Shown: positions 53,550 to 62,829 of the stretch, one piece after another
Layout of the letters: every line of letters starts with the position of its first letter
Position numbering within the stretch: position 1 is the stretch's first letter
Origin: Paenibacillus stellifer
GTDB lineage: Bacteria > Bacillota > Bacilli > Paenibacillales > Paenibacillaceae
Assembly (NCBI RefSeq): GCF_000758685.1
Contig: NZ_CP009286.1
Coordinates: 4,432,501-4,496,500, forward strand
Length of the DNA: 64,000 nucleotides
Reading direction: 5' to 3'
Notes under the pieces: generated by a model
Database searches by the model: none
What the model saw: only the letters and a program-made list of their open reading frames with translations
What the model was told of the DNA's origin: nothing
Made by a program: the position numbers and the translations under genes

Positions 53550-54341
53550 ATGGTTAAACCACTGCTGCGCCTGATGACCGAGCTGTCCTCGCACCGGTGG
53601 CTGTCCCGCTTGATGGGCGCTTTTGCCCACAGCAGATTCAGCCGCCTTCTGATCCCGGTCTTTATTCGCACTTATCAGATTCCTGCTGCCCAGGCGGAGA
53701 AGAATCCCTCGGAATATGCCTCGCTTAATGAATTTTTCAGCCGGAGGCTGAAGCCGGGGATGCGGCCCGTAACCGAAGAGCCGGATGCCGTGGCCAGTCC
53801 CGTCGACGCGCTGATTACGGCTATGGGAACGATTGAATCGGGTACCCTGCTTAACGTCAAGGGACAGGACTACAAGCTGGAGGAGCTGCTGAACCACTCG
53901 CCGCATCAGGAGCTGTACAAGAAAGGCTATTTTTTCGTGCTGTACCTTAGTCCTACGGACTATCACCGCATTCATTCCCCTGTAACCGGAAAGCTGACGG
54001 AGAGCGATTATATCCGCGGCAGATGCTATCCAGTCAATGAATTCGGCATGAGGAATATGAAGAGCGTATTGTGCCGCAACGAGCGGCTGATCACCTATAT
54101 GGCCCACAGCGCCGGCGAAATCGCCGTAGCCAAGGTGGGCGCGATGAATGTCAGCGGCATCAAATATTCGGACGAGAGCCGGCGCTCTTTTGAGATCGGC
54201 GATGATCTCGCTTATTTCGAATTCGGATCTACTGTCGTGCTGCTGACGGAGAGCGGTATTTTCACCCCCCGTCCCGGGCTCGAAAGTGGTGCCAAGGTCA
54301 AGATGGGAGAACTGCTGGGATTCCTGCGGCGTCCCGAATAA
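53550..54341 (+). CDS. psd: Phosphatidylserine decarboxylase proenzyme
   Basis: Makes phosphatidylethanolamine from phosphatidylserine in the membrane. 263 residues, the normal size of the bacterial type. The self-cleavage site that yields the pyruvoyl group is GST in YFEFGSTVVLL near residue 227. YLSPTDYHRIHSPVTGKL near residue 135 and VSPVDALI-like text (VASPVDALITAMG) near residue 88 carry the conserved Asp and His. The start at 53550 follows GGAAGGGAGACAAG; the frame opens 7 codons earlier. Usually pssA is adjacent, but not here. Confidence 0.94.
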   Translation: MVKPLLRLMTELSSHRWLSRLMGAFAHSRFSRLLIPVFIRTYQIPAAQAEKNPSEYASLNEFFSRRLKPGMRPVTEEPDAVASPVDALITAMGTIESGTLLNVKGQDYKLEELLNHSPHQELYKKGYFFVLYLSPTDYHRIHSPVTGKLTESDYIRGRCYPVNEFGMRNMKSVLCRNERLITYMAHSAGEIAVAKVGAMNVSGIKYSDESRRSFEIGDDLAYFEFGSTVVLLTESGIFTPRPGLESGAKVKMGELLGFLRRPE

Positions 54342-54364
54342 TCATGTTGTGTGGGCATACGGCT

Positions 54365-54406
54365 AAGCCCCTTCGCTTTTCCTGCGGGAGAGCGAGGGGC
54401 TTTTTT
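54365..54406 (+). terminator. Terminator of psd
   Basis: Inverted repeat AAGCCCCTTCGCT / AGCGAGGGGCTT followed by six T, about 25 nt after the psd stop. It is convergent with the kinase gene at 54452. Confidence 0.85.
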
Positions 54407-54451
54407 AGCATGGTGGATGTAAGTACTCCTGAGTTCCTCATTTATGAAAAA

Positions 54452-55342
54452 TCATGAAAAATGCCGCGCAGCCTCCCGCTCCAGCAGCTCTCTGCCGAGC
54501 CCCGGGTAAGCCAGCTCCTGCGAGGTCACGCACAGGCCGGCGGAGACGGCGGCGAGCCTCATGCACTCCAGCGGAGAGCGTCCCTGCAGAAATCCATACA
54601 AAAAGCCTGCGAAGAAGCTGTCGCCCGCACCGTTCGCATCCTCCAGCTTATATTCGTCGATGATCGGCATCTCGATCCATTCCCCTTCGCCGGTCAGACA
54701 GGTCGCCCCTCTCTTGCCATGCGTGCAGACAACAAGCCGTTTGCCTCCCGCCACCAGTGAGGACATCACTGCCTTGTAATCACTCAGATTATCCGAGCTC
54801 AGAAAGACATAATCCGCCGCCTCGATATATTCCTTGTGATACGGATTCTCGCCATCATAATCGTGAAGATCCGTCCAGACCGGCTTGCCCGATTGCAGGC
54901 ACATTTCGATGAGAGTCTTCGTATAGGCGATAATATTCAGCACAATCACATCGCTGCCCTGGATCAGCTTCTCGAGGCGGGACAGATCAAGAGGAAGCCG
55001 GGAAGAGGACTGTGTGATGAACATCGAGATTCTGCCGCCGTTCTTGTCCATTAGATTGATATGTCTTTCGGTTCCGGCCGGATCGGGGTCCCATACAAAA
55101 TCAACGCCCGCCGCGCCCAGCGTTTCGGCAATGCGTCTGCCGTAATCATCCTCGCCGATAATGGAATGGAGCGTTACAGGCACCTCAAGCCGGGTCAGCG
55201 GCAGCGCCTTTCCCGCGCCGGTCGAGCCGATCGTCTCATGAAACGGGGCATAATGAATCGTCTGGGGCTTGGGCTCCGGCAGCGCATCCAGCCGCACGAT
55301 GGAATCATAGGTGGTTCCGCCCAGAATTAAAACCTTAGGCAT
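54452..55342 (-). CDS. PfkB family carbohydrate kinase
   Basis: A 296-residue ribokinase-like sugar kinase. The N-terminal part has PKVLILGGTTYDSIVRLDAL and the GSTGAGKALPLTRLEVPV stretch. The C-terminal PfkB signature 2 is DANGAGDSFFAGFLYGF near residue 240, with the catalytic Asp in GAGD. The start at 55342 follows AGGAGGAATGAAC; an ATG two codons earlier sits too near the site. Divergent from the ArsR-like regulator. Substrate could be a sugar or nucleoside; not decided. Confidence 0.88.
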   Translation of the reverse strand: MPKVLILGGTTYDSIVRLDALPEPKPQTIHYAPFHETIGSTGAGKALPLTRLEVPVTLHSIIGEDDYGRRIAETLGAAGVDFVWDPDPAGTERHINLMDKNGGRISMFITQSSSRLPLDLSRLEKLIQGSDVIVLNIIAYTKTLIEMCLQSGKPVWTDLHDYDGENPYHKEYIEAADYVFLSSDNLSDYKAVMSSLVAGGKRLVVCTHGKRGATCLTGEGEWIEMPIIDEYKLEDANGAGDSFFAGFLYGFLQGRSPLECMRLAAVSAGLCVTSQELAYPGLGRELLEREAARHFS

Positions 55343-55384
55343 GTTCATTCCTCCTGTCACTTTGATTGCATAGTCATTGAAATC

Positions 55385-55412
55385 ATTATAGTTCATTCTG
55401 TATCTAATTCAA
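55385..55412 (-). promoter_or_regulatory. Promoter of the PfkB kinase gene
   Basis: -35 TTGAAT (55412-55407) and -10 TATAAT (55390-55385), spacer 16 nt, on the minus strand. The two words TATCTAATTCA (55401) and TATCTAATCCA (55428) form a direct repeat over this promoter and may be regulator sites. Confidence 0.6.
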
Positions 55413-55446
55413 TATGTATTTTATATATATCTAATCCAAGGATTGT

Positions 55447-55476
55447 TTGACTGACACTCTCCTTTTGTCATACTAT
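55447..55476 (+). promoter_or_regulatory. Promoter of the ArsR-like regulator gene
   Basis: -35 TTGACT (55447-55452), 18-nt spacer, -10 TACTAT (55471-55476) on the plus strand. Confidence 0.6.
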
Positions 55477-55543
55477 AGGTTAGAGAAATATCAAATCTAT
55501 ATCTATGACTGGTCAAAATAGGAGTTACGGGAGGGTTATAAAA

Positions 55544-56653
55544 GTGGAGTCTACCTTGCAGCTTACCGTTCACCCGCCGATGGAGTTTCTGTACGCTCTG
55601 TTCGCCGCAGGGACGGGAAAGCATTTTACAGAGATGATCCGTTCCTATGATCTGGAGCCTAGCGATGACATCAAGAACGCGCTCCGGAATATGGATGCGG
55701 CGCTCTCCCGCTATCTGAGGCAAGAGCTGGAATATTTCTACGATTTGAGCGGGGTCGGCTATATTCTGTACAAGACGATCGCGGCGCGTCCGGAGCTGGA
55801 GGACATCCCTGGACTGCTGGAAGCCTTCCGCGCGAAGTCCGCCCCGGAATTCCTCTTTGAAATCCTGCAGAGCGTCTGCAAAAATACACTTCCTCCTAAG
55901 GAAGATCCTGCTTACCGGGAGCTCTCGGAGGACCGAGAAGGGCAGCTTGCCCTGCTGAAGCGGACGCCCTTTCAGGATGCGGAACGGAAGCGGCGGGTAA
56001 CGGAAGCGGCGGAGAACCCGGAGGAGATCAAAATGCGGTTCGAGCTGCTGCTCTCCCGATTTTATGCGGCGGCTTACGCTCCTCTGGAAGAAGGTATTAT
56101 CTCGCTGATCGAGCACGGACGGGAAAATTATGAGCGCTCTCTGGGCGAAGACCCTGCCGATTTCAAGCAAAAGTATATCTCCCTGGAGAATACGAAGAAT
56201 GCGGAGAATACAGAGACTGTGGAAACAGCGAGAGAGGTACAGAAACAGGCAGAACGCTGTTATGTGCACCTCAGCTTCTTCAAATACGTTGGCTGTCACG
56301 CCTATTCCTCATATGGCAGCGGGGCGGACGACTGGTTCGTGCTCGGCTTGTATTCCGACCGGCTGTTCCAGGAATCCCGGCTGCTGGAGAAACAGGCTGC
56401 CTTCTTCAAGGTGCTGGCCGACCCGAAGCGGATCGCCATTCTCCGGCTGCTGAAGGAGCGTCCCTGGTTCGGACAGGAGCTTGCGGAGAAGCTGGACATT
56501 TCGCCGCCGACCGTCTCCTACCATATGGGCTTTCTCCAGCAGACCGGCGCGGTCAGCTTCGTCCGGACCGACAACCGGTTCTACTACTCGCTGAACATCT
56601 CCCGGCTAATCGAGCCGCTTCGGCAGTTCATCGGCGGGTTTGAGGAAGAATAG
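55544..56653 (+). CDS. Long ArsR-type transcriptional regulator
   Basis: A 369-residue protein. The first 280 residues are a sensing domain of unknown type (starting ESTLQLTVHPPMEFLYALF). The last 85 residues are a winged helix of the ArsR class: FFKVLADPKRIAILRLLKER, then FGQELAEKLDISPPTVSYHM and the wing FVRTDNRFYYSL. No Cys metal-binding motif is in the recognition helix. The GTG at 55544 follows GGGAGGG; a frame start 13 codons earlier has no site. It likely controls the divergent PfkB kinase. Ordinary ArsR proteins are only about 100 residues long. Confidence 0.82.
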   Translation: MESTLQLTVHPPMEFLYALFAAGTGKHFTEMIRSYDLEPSDDIKNALRNMDAALSRYLRQELEYFYDLSGVGYILYKTIAARPELEDIPGLLEAFRAKSAPEFLFEILQSVCKNTLPPKEDPAYRELSEDREGQLALLKRTPFQDAERKRRVTEAAENPEEIKMRFELLLSRFYAAAYAPLEEGIISLIEHGRENYERSLGEDPADFKQKYISLENTKNAENTETVETAREVQKQAERCYVHLSFFKYVGCHAYSSYGSGADDWFVLGLYSDRLFQESRLLEKQAAFFKVLADPKRIAILRLLKERPWFGQELAEKLDISPPTVSYHMGFLQQTGAVSFVRTDNRFYYSLNISRLIEPLRQFIGGFEEE

Positions 56654-56724
56654 GAAATGGCATAACAGTGGTGAAAGATAGTGAAGGATTAATTCCTAAC
56701 CCCCCGTGACGGAAGCCTCACCAA

Positions 56725-56758
56725 AAACAGCCCTCCGGAACATGCCGGAAGGCTGTTT
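56725..56758. terminator. Bidirectional terminator
   Basis: AAACAGCC / GGCTGTTT stem with inner CCGG / CCGG pairing between the ArsR-like gene and gpmA, which converge here. Confidence 0.75.
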
Positions 56759-56788
56759 GACTGTGTCTGTTGAAGGAGGATCGCCCGT

Positions 56789-57538
56789 TTACTCGCTGAC
56801 CTTGCCCTGGTTGGCGACCTCGGCGGCCTTCACCTGAATCTTCTCCTGTTCGCCGAGATAGAAGCGCCGGATCGGATTCACTTCCTCATCAAGCTCATAG
56901 ACGAGAGGAACGCCGGTCGGAATATTCAGCGACAGCAGCGCCGTCTCATCGATATCCTCCATATATTTGATCAGCGCGCGCAACGTGTTGCCGTGTGCAG
57001 AGATCAACACCCGCTCCTTCTTCATCACGAGCGGCACGATCCGCTGATTCCAGAACTCCCCGACCCGGTGCACCGTATCCTCCAGGCTTTCGCCGCGGGG
57101 GATGTCGCCCGGACGGACATCCTTGTAGCGGATGTCGTTTCTGGCGTATCTCGGATCATCCGGCTCCAGCAGCGGCGGACGGACCGACAGGCTGCGCCGC
57201 CAAATCTGGAGCTGCTCCTCGCCGAACTTCACGGCAGTCTCACTCTTGCTCAGTCCCTGAAGGGCGCCGTAATGGCGCTCGTTCAGCTTCCAGGATTTCT
57301 GCACCGGAATCCAGAGCAGGTCCAGTTCCTCCAGAATGTAATTCAGCGTCTTGATCGACCGCTTCAGAACCGAAGCGAACGCAAGATCGAAGGTATAGCC
57401 CGCTTGCTTAAGCGTTCTTCCCGCTTCCTTCGCCTCCTGGATCCCCTTCTCAGTCAAATCCGGATCACTCCAGCCGGTGAACAAATTCTGCTTGTTATAT
57501 TCGCTCTCTCCATGACGGACCAGCACGATTTCGTACAT
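56789..57538 (-). CDS. gpmA: 2,3-bisphosphoglycerate-dependent phosphoglycerate mutase
   Basis: Interconverts 3- and 2-phosphoglycerate in glycolysis. 249 residues, normal length. The phospho-accepting His is in VLVRHGESEYNKQNLFTGW at the N-terminus, ERHYGALQGLSKSE lies near residue 88, and the second His is in LISAHGNTLRALIKYMED near residue 185. It stands alone; the other glycolytic genes are not near. Most relatives in this group use the cofactor-independent GpmI, so this may be a second enzyme. Confidence 0.94.
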   Translation of the reverse strand: MYEIVLVRHGESEYNKQNLFTGWSDPDLTEKGIQEAKEAGRTLKQAGYTFDLAFASVLKRSIKTLNYILEELDLLWIPVQKSWKLNERHYGALQGLSKSETAVKFGEEQLQIWRRSLSVRPPLLEPDDPRYARNDIRYKDVRPGDIPRGESLEDTVHRVGEFWNQRIVPLVMKKERVLISAHGNTLRALIKYMEDIDETALLSLNIPTGVPLVYELDEEVNPIRRFYLGEQEKIQVKAAEVANQGKVSE

Positions 57539-57750
57539 ACTCCCACTCCTCTCCCTTGTGCTTCCTTCTCCATTACAGGCTCCTCTTCCTACTTAAAGCA
57601 ATCCATAGGGTTCATAAACAGACGGGACCGATTTCGGGCCAAGTTCCTTTCGCCCATTCTCCTGTTGCTCCCATAACTGACTTTTTGCCAAAAAAGAATG
57701 CCCAACGGAGCTTCGACTGTCCGGCGATTCATCTTCTCCGTACTCTACGC

Positions 57751-59226
57751 TCAGGTCCCGCAGTAGGTGCGGTAGGCGCAAGAGGACGGAGCCGGAGGCT
57801 CGGCATAGCGGTCCTGTCCGGAGATGTATGCATACGGGTCTGACAGCGCCTCAAGCAGTCTCTCCATAACAGTGAGATCATCCCGTTCCACTGCGGCTTC
57901 CAGCGCTTCCTCCACATTGTGGTTGCGGGGGATGACGGCGGGATTGCTGCGGCGCATCAAATCCCGGGAAGCCTCCCTGTTCTCCTGCTGCCCGTTCAGC
58001 CTGGCCTCCCAGCGGGCCTGCCACTTGGCGTACTCATCGGAATCGAACAGAGCGGTACCCTCTGTTTGGTTTAGGGTCAAGGAGCGAAACGTGTTGGTGT
58101 AGTCCGCCCGATGACTATGCATCAGCTCCAGCAAATCTTCCGCAAGGGCCTCGTCCCCTTCTTCCTCCCCGAACAATCCGAGCTTGCTCCGCATCCCGGC
58201 AAGCCAATTGCGGTTGTAACGCTCCATGTACTCCGCGATCGCCTCTTCCGCCATGGTGACGGCGGTATCCTCGTTCTCATGCAGCAGCGGGAGCAGCGCC
58301 TCTGCAAGTCTTGCCAGATTCCAGGCGGCGATTTCCGGCTGATTGCCATAGGCATAGCGTCCACGCTGATCAATGGAGCTGAATACCGTCCGTGGGTCGT
58401 AGGTATCCATAAAAGCACAGGGACCGTAATCGATCGTCTCCCCGCTGATCGTCATATTATCGGTGTTCATCACGCCGTGGATGAAGCCAACGAGCTGCCA
58501 TTTGGCGATCAGCGAAGCCTGCCGCCCGCACACTTCGCGAAGCAGCGTAAGATAGCGGTTCCCCTGCGTATCCGCCTCCGGGTAGTGACGCTCAAGCGCG
58601 TAGTCCGCCAAGGCGCGAAGCGTCTCTTCGCCGCCCTTCCAGGCGGCGTATTGAAAGGTCCCGACCCGCAGATGGCTGGCTGCCGTACGGGTCAGAACCG
58701 CTCCCGGCAGCGCGGTCTCGCGGAAGACCGGCTCGCCGGTCGCCGCAACCGCCAGGCTGCGCGTAGTCGGAATGCCAAGCCCGTGCATGGCTTCGCTGAT
58801 GATGTACTCGCGCAGCATCGGACCGAGCGCGGCCCGGCCGTCTCCGCCGCGGGAGTATGGCGTGCGTCCGGAGCCTTTAAGCTGGATATCGATCCGCTCT
58901 CTGCCTTGGGTAATCTGTTCGCCGAGCAGCACGGCCCGGCCGTCGCCCAGCATGGTGAAGTGCCCGAATTGATGTCCCGCATACGCCTGGGCGATCGGAG
59001 TGGCGCCACCCGGAAGCCGGTTCCCCGCCAAAATCTCTGCTCCTTCGCCGCCGCTCAAGGCTTCTGCGTTCAATCCCAGCGCTGTCGCCAAGGGGGCGTT
59101 CAGCACGATCAGCTTCGGCGCGGTGACAGGAACAGGATCTGTCTCGGCATACAAAGATTCAGGCAGACGCGCATAGCTGTTGTCCAAATTCCATCCTTTA
59201 TCGGTTTCCGGTTGATTCGCTGTCAT
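57751..59226 (-). CDS. SelO-family protein AMPylase (YdiU)
   Basis: A 491-residue pseudokinase-fold enzyme that transfers AMP to Ser, Thr or Tyr of other proteins, known for SelO. Signs are [20 protein letters not shown] near residue 60, the [20 protein letters not shown] segment near residue 125, and the metal-binding [15 protein letters not shown] followed by [10 protein letters not shown] near residue 240. The C-terminus [10 protein letters not shown] keeps the conserved Cys. The start at 59226 follows AAAGGAGACACC; the frame extends 12 codons further without a site. Role in redox stress is known for homologues only. Confidence 0.92.
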   Translation of the reverse strand: MTANQPETDKGWNLDNSYARLPESLYAETDPVPVTAPKLIVLNAPLATALGLNAEALSGGEGAEILAGNRLPGGATPIAQAYAGHQFGHFTMLGDGRAVLLGEQITQGRERIDIQLKGSGRTPYSRGGDGRAALGPMLREYIISEAMHGLGIPTTRSLAVAATGEPVFRETALPGAVLTRTAASHLRVGTFQYAAWKGGEETLRALADYALERHYPEADTQGNRYLTLLREVCGRQASLIAKWQLVGFIHGVMNTDNMTISGETIDYGPCAFMDTYDPRTVFSSIDQRGRYAYGNQPEIAAWNLARLAEALLPLLHENEDTAVTMAEEAIAEYMERYNRNWLAGMRSKLGLFGEEEGDEALAEDLLELMHSHRADYTNTFRSLTLNQTEGTALFDSDEYAKWQARWEARLNGQQENREASRDLMRRSNPAVIPRNHNVEEALEAAVERDDLTVMERLLEALSDPYAYISGQDRYAEPPAPSSCAYRTYCGT

Positions 59227-59262
59227 CGGTGTCTCCTTTAGAATTAATGATTTCCATTCCAT

Positions 59263-59557
59263 CTAAAGATTGTCGTTAGTAGAGTTATACTTCCTTCCGG
59301 TTTCTATACCCGGCCGCCGAAGGAACCGGACAGTCGAAAGACGCCTAGGGGGAGGGAAGGCGTCCGGAAAAGTCAAAAACCGGAGAAACAAGCAGCTTCT
59401 CCGGCCAATCGAAAGGTTATTCTGGTTCAGTGTCATTGAAGAGTCCCCGTTCAAACCGGCAGACTCCGCCGATAACCGGAGGCCTCCGCCGCACGCCACT
59501 GCATCCGGTCTGCGGCAAATTCCGCCGCTCCGCAAAGTCACTGAGCTAAAGGGGAAA
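59263..59557. other. Intergenic region without gene
   Basis: About 295 nt between the SelO gene and the AraC gene stop. It holds the AraC terminator at 59375-59404 and a second small hairpin, GACGCC/GGCGTC, at 59340-59364. A 92-codon frame on the minus strand has no binding site and no family-like text. Confidence 0.6.
59375..59404 (-). terminator. Terminator of the AraC gene at 59558
   Basis: CCGGAGAA / TTCTCCGG hairpin followed by TTTTT on the minus strand. Confidence 0.8.
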
Positions 59558-60343
59558 TCAGCGGATTTCGGACGGGCTTTTTCCCGTATGCTGCTTGAAC
59601 TGGCGGCTGAAGAAAAAAATATCGCGGTATCCCAGCGCGTCGGCGACCTCCGTCACGTTCATGCCGGCGTACAGCAGCAGATGCTGGGCACGTTCGATCC
59701 GGGTTCTGATGATGTAGGACTGGACCGAGGAGCCGATCAGTTCCTTGAATTTGATCGAGAAATACCTTGGCGACAGGCCCGCCCGCGCAGCCAGCTCCTC
59801 CACCCTGTGCGGTGTGCCCGGATTCTGGCTGATATAGTTCGCGACCTCATGAATCACTTCGGCAAGCTGGTTGCTGACATTCCGCTCCACCGGCATGGCC
59901 ATGTCGGCCCGAAGCAGATTGATCATCAGCTGCTGCAGAATCAACCGGCCTTCCTCTTCGGCGGCAAAAGTCTTCACCAGGAACAGGCGCACGTAACGAG
60001 CGAGCAGGTGCTCGAACTCAACCGAATCGCCCAGCACCCGGTAAGGCTCCGGAATATCGGTGACTGGCTCGTTAACGTCAAAATGAATGTATGTAATGAC
60101 AAGCGGCCTTTGCGGATTATGCGTCGCGCTGGTGTGATCACCCGGACGAAACAGGAAGCAGCTTCCTTTCCCCACCTTATATGCCGTCCCGTTGCGAGTC
60201 ACCGTGCCTTCACCGCTCCACACATAGAATAAGTCGTAGTTGGGCAGCGGCTTCTCCCTTTTCTGCCATCTCCATCCCGGCTCGCAGACGATTTTGGCCA
60301 AAGCGGGGAGGATCACAAAAGCGGACGGCGGCACATGAAGCAT
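59558..60343 (-). CDS. AraC family regulator with cupin domain
   Basis: A 261-residue regulator. Residues 10-120 form a cupin-like sensor (WSGEGTVTRNGTAYKVGKGS, FLFRPGDHTSATH). The C-terminal 100 residues carry two helix-turn-helix motifs: PHRVEELAARAGLSPRYFSI and VTEVADALGYRDIFFFSRQF. The start at 60343 follows GGGAGAGGAG; the frame opens 12 codons further upstream. It may control a sugar gene, but none lies on either side. Monocistronic with its own terminator. Confidence 0.88.
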   Translation of the reverse strand: MLHVPPSAFVILPALAKIVCEPGWRWQKREKPLPNYDLFYVWSGEGTVTRNGTAYKVGKGSCFLFRPGDHTSATHNPQRPLVITYIHFDVNEPVTDIPEPYRVLGDSVEFEHLLARYVRLFLVKTFAAEEEGRLILQQLMINLLRADMAMPVERNVSNQLAEVIHEVANYISQNPGTPHRVEELAARAGLSPRYFSIKFKELIGSSVQSYIIRTRIERAQHLLLYAGMNVTEVADALGYRDIFFFSRQFKQHTGKSPSEIR

Positions 60344-60385
60344 CGTTTCTCCTCTCCCTTCAGACATTTCCTTAATCATACATCT

Positions 60386-61843
60386 TCACGTTTCATTTTG
60401 CACATCAGCCCAGGCTTCGGCGAGCCGGCGTACCCCTTCTCTCAGTCCGGACCCGTCCAGATGGGAAAAAGCAAAGCACGCCGCCGGCTCTGCCGCCTCC
60501 ATCCGGTATCGCGCCGCGTCCCGGAAATCCGCCCCCCGCAGGAGGGCCGCCCGCTTAAAGCGGCCGAAGGCTTCTTCGCTGCGAAGCCAGCGGGCGTATA
60601 TATGCAACCCCGCATCGCCGGGCAGCGGCTCGAACAGGCCGGCCGGCAGACCGGCCAGCAGCTCGCGCAGCAGGCGGCCGCGCTCGCCGAAGAGGCGGGA
60701 CATCCGCCGGATATGCCGGGCGTAATGTCCCAGCGCCATGAAGCGGGCCAGTGCCCGCTGTTCCAGAAGCCCGGCGGGGAGCGGCTCGTACAGGGCTTTC
60801 GCCCGGATGGCCGGACCTGTCAGGGAAGGCGGGAGCACCGCGTAGCCGATACGCAGGCCGGCGAACATCGTGTTGGAGAACGAGCCGACATACACGACCC
60901 GTTCTCCACGGTCGAGCGCCTTCAGCGGCTCGACTGGCCGGCCGGACCAGCGGAACTCGCTGTCATAATCGTCCTCGATGATGACGGCGCGCCGGGCGGC
61001 GGCCCATTCCAGCAGCCTGCGGCGGCGGTCCAGCGGCAGCACGGCTCCCGTCGGATACTGCCGGCTTGGCGTGACGAAGAGCAGCCGGGCGTCCCAGTCC
61101 TCCGGCACAAGGCCGCTGCGGTCCACCCGGCCGGGAAGCGGTATGCCGCCGGCCGCCGTCACGGCGCGGCGGATGCCGTGAAAGCCGGGGTCCTCAACCA
61201 CGGCCCGGCCTCCCTCGTCCAGCAGCAGCTGCGTCAGCAGGACGAGCGCCTGCATGGACCCGCTGAAGATGATGATGTCCTCCGCATCGCTCCGGATTCC
61301 GCGGGTCAGCCGCAGATGGGCGGCGATTGCCCGGCGCAGCCCCTCGTCCCCCTGCGGGGGCGCGGTGAGGCCGAGGGCGCCGCCGGCCCGCCCTGACGCA
61401 TGCGACAGCGCGCTGCGCCACTCCGCATACGGGAACACCTCCATCGGCATTCCGGCGCTGCGGAAGCTGATGAAGGGGGCTGGCTCCGGCTCGTCCGTCG
61501 CCGGAAGGCCTGCCGGCAGCCGCCGGGCCCAGGCGGACAGCGGCAGATCCGGCACCGGAGCTTCGGCCGCGGCTCCGGCCCGGGAGAGTCTTTCCGACAC
61601 AAAGGTGCCTCTTCCCGTCTCGCCCCGCACATAGCCGTCAGCAGCAAGCATGTCGTAGACCTGCGACGCTGATCCCCGGGACAGCCCATACTGCTCCGCA
61701 AGCCTGCGGGTCGAGGGGAGCCGCGCACCGCCCGGAAGACCGCCGTTCAGGATGGCGGTCCGCAGGGCGTGATACAGCGCCAAATATTTGTACCGGTGCT
61801 CGGCCAAATACCGGTCCAGATCCAGTACCAGATTCGCTTCCAT
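60386..61843 (-). CDS. MocR-type regulator (GntR HTH plus aminotransferase fold)
   Basis: A 485-residue PdxR/MocR protein. The N-terminal GntR winged helix shows YHALRTAILNGGLPGGARLP and RRLAEQYGLSRGSASQVYDM. A linker follows, then a fold type I aminotransferase domain from residue 130, with VTPSRQYPTGAVLPLDRRR and the PLP-Lys region VYVGSFSNTMFAGLRIGYAV. The usual Lys of SFSK is replaced by Asn (SFSNTMFAGLR), so the aminotransferase may not hold PLP by a Schiff base. The start at 61843 follows GAGGGGATGAAG. It is divergent from the PNPOx-like gene. Confidence 0.9.
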   Translation of the reverse strand: MEANLVLDLDRYLAEHRYKYLALYHALRTAILNGGLPGGARLPSTRRLAEQYGLSRGSASQVYDMLAADGYVRGETGRGTFVSERLSRAGAAAEAPVPDLPLSAWARRLPAGLPATDEPEPAPFISFRSAGMPMEVFPYAEWRSALSHASGRAGGALGLTAPPQGDEGLRRAIAAHLRLTRGIRSDAEDIIIFSGSMQALVLLTQLLLDEGGRAVVEDPGFHGIRRAVTAAGGIPLPGRVDRSGLVPEDWDARLLFVTPSRQYPTGAVLPLDRRRRLLEWAAARRAVIIEDDYDSEFRWSGRPVEPLKALDRGERVVYVGSFSNTMFAGLRIGYAVLPPSLTGPAIRAKALYEPLPAGLLEQRALARFMALGHYARHIRRMSRLFGERGRLLRELLAGLPAGLFEPLPGDAGLHIYARWLRSEEAFGRFKRAALLRGADFRDAARYRMEAAEPAACFAFSHLDGSGLREGVRRLAEAWADVQNET

Positions 61844-61976
61844 TTCTTCATCCCCTCGCAACCGTGATATCCAACCGCAAATTGGACTAATAAAAATACT
61901 GTAAATGGGCTCTTTTTTAATGTCAATTATCCGGTATGATCTTGAGTATTCCATTCACAATCGAAGGAGCATTGCC

Positions 61977-62612
61977 ATGAGAAGAAAAGAGTTTAAAGTC
62001 GAGTCGGAGGAAGAGCTGGAGGCGTTCCTGGACAGCATGAGCTTCGGCTTTCTCGGTGTGATAGACGGAGAAGGCCGGCCGCGCGTGACGCCGCTGAATT
62101 TTGTGTATACGGGAGGCAATCTGTACTTTCACGGCAGCCGGGCCGGGGGCAAGATGGAGGCGATCGCCCGCCAGCCCCAGGTCTGCTTCACCATTGCGGA
62201 CGAATTTGCGCTCATCCCCTCATATTTTACCGACCCTGAAATGGCTTGTCCGGCGTCCGCTTTCTTCAAAAGCGTAACGATCTTCGGCCGCGCCGAAATC
62301 GTGGAGGACCTGAGCGAGAAAGCTCTTGCGCTCGGCTGTTTCATGAAGAAGCTGCAGCCCGAGGGCGGATACGAGCCTATTGAAGCGGATCATCCGAAAT
62401 ACCGGCCCCAGCTAAAAGCCGTCGCCGTTGTGCGGATAGTGCCGGATGAAATCACCGCCAAATTCAAATTCGGCCAGAATATGAAGGAGGATGACAGGAA
62501 CGCCGTCATCAGCGGTCTTGAAGCGAGAGATGGCGAACGGGACGCCGAGACAATCGAGATGATGAAGCGGTACTGCCCGTATCATGCCGGACTGGATACC
62601 GAAGAAGCCTGA
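61977..62612 (+). CDS. Pyridoxamine 5-phosphate oxidase-like flavoprotein
   Basis: A 211-residue split-barrel protein of the PNPOx-like family. The FMN-binding core starts LDSMSFGFLGVIDGEGRPRV and continues TPLNFVYTGGNLYFHGSRAG, then ARQPQVCFTIADE. Such proteins bind FMN or haem and often act on vitamin B6-like compounds or antibiotics, but not as true PdxH. The start at 61977 follows CGAAGGAGCATTGCC. It is divergent from the MocR regulator, which probably controls it (inference from position and the PLP theme). Confidence 0.85.
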   Translation: MRRKEFKVESEEELEAFLDSMSFGFLGVIDGEGRPRVTPLNFVYTGGNLYFHGSRAGGKMEAIARQPQVCFTIADEFALIPSYFTDPEMACPASAFFKSVTIFGRAEIVEDLSEKALALGCFMKKLQPEGGYEPIEADHPKYRPQLKAVAVVRIVPDEITAKFKFGQNMKEDDRNAVISGLEARDGERDAETIEMMKRYCPYHAGLDTEEA

Positions 62613-62625
62613 CGATGAAATGAAC

Positions 62626-62659
62626 AGAGATCACCCGGAATGACGGGGGTCTCTTTTTT
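62626..62659 (+). terminator. Terminator of the PNPOx-like gene
   Basis: AGAGATCACCCG / CGGGGGTCTCT inverted repeat with a T-run, 14 nt after the stop. Confidence 0.8.
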
Positions 62660-62829
62660 GTCTGTAAACCCTCAGTCGAAAAGCGCAAAAATTGTCTCCA
62701 TTTTTTTTGGAAATCCTCCTTTTCACAAGTGACTCTTCCGTAAGGCAGATGATATAATGTTAGGCAATGTTAGAGCGTTCACTCACATCAGGCTGCTAAG
62801 ATTTCAAGATAACCGGAAGGATGAAACCG

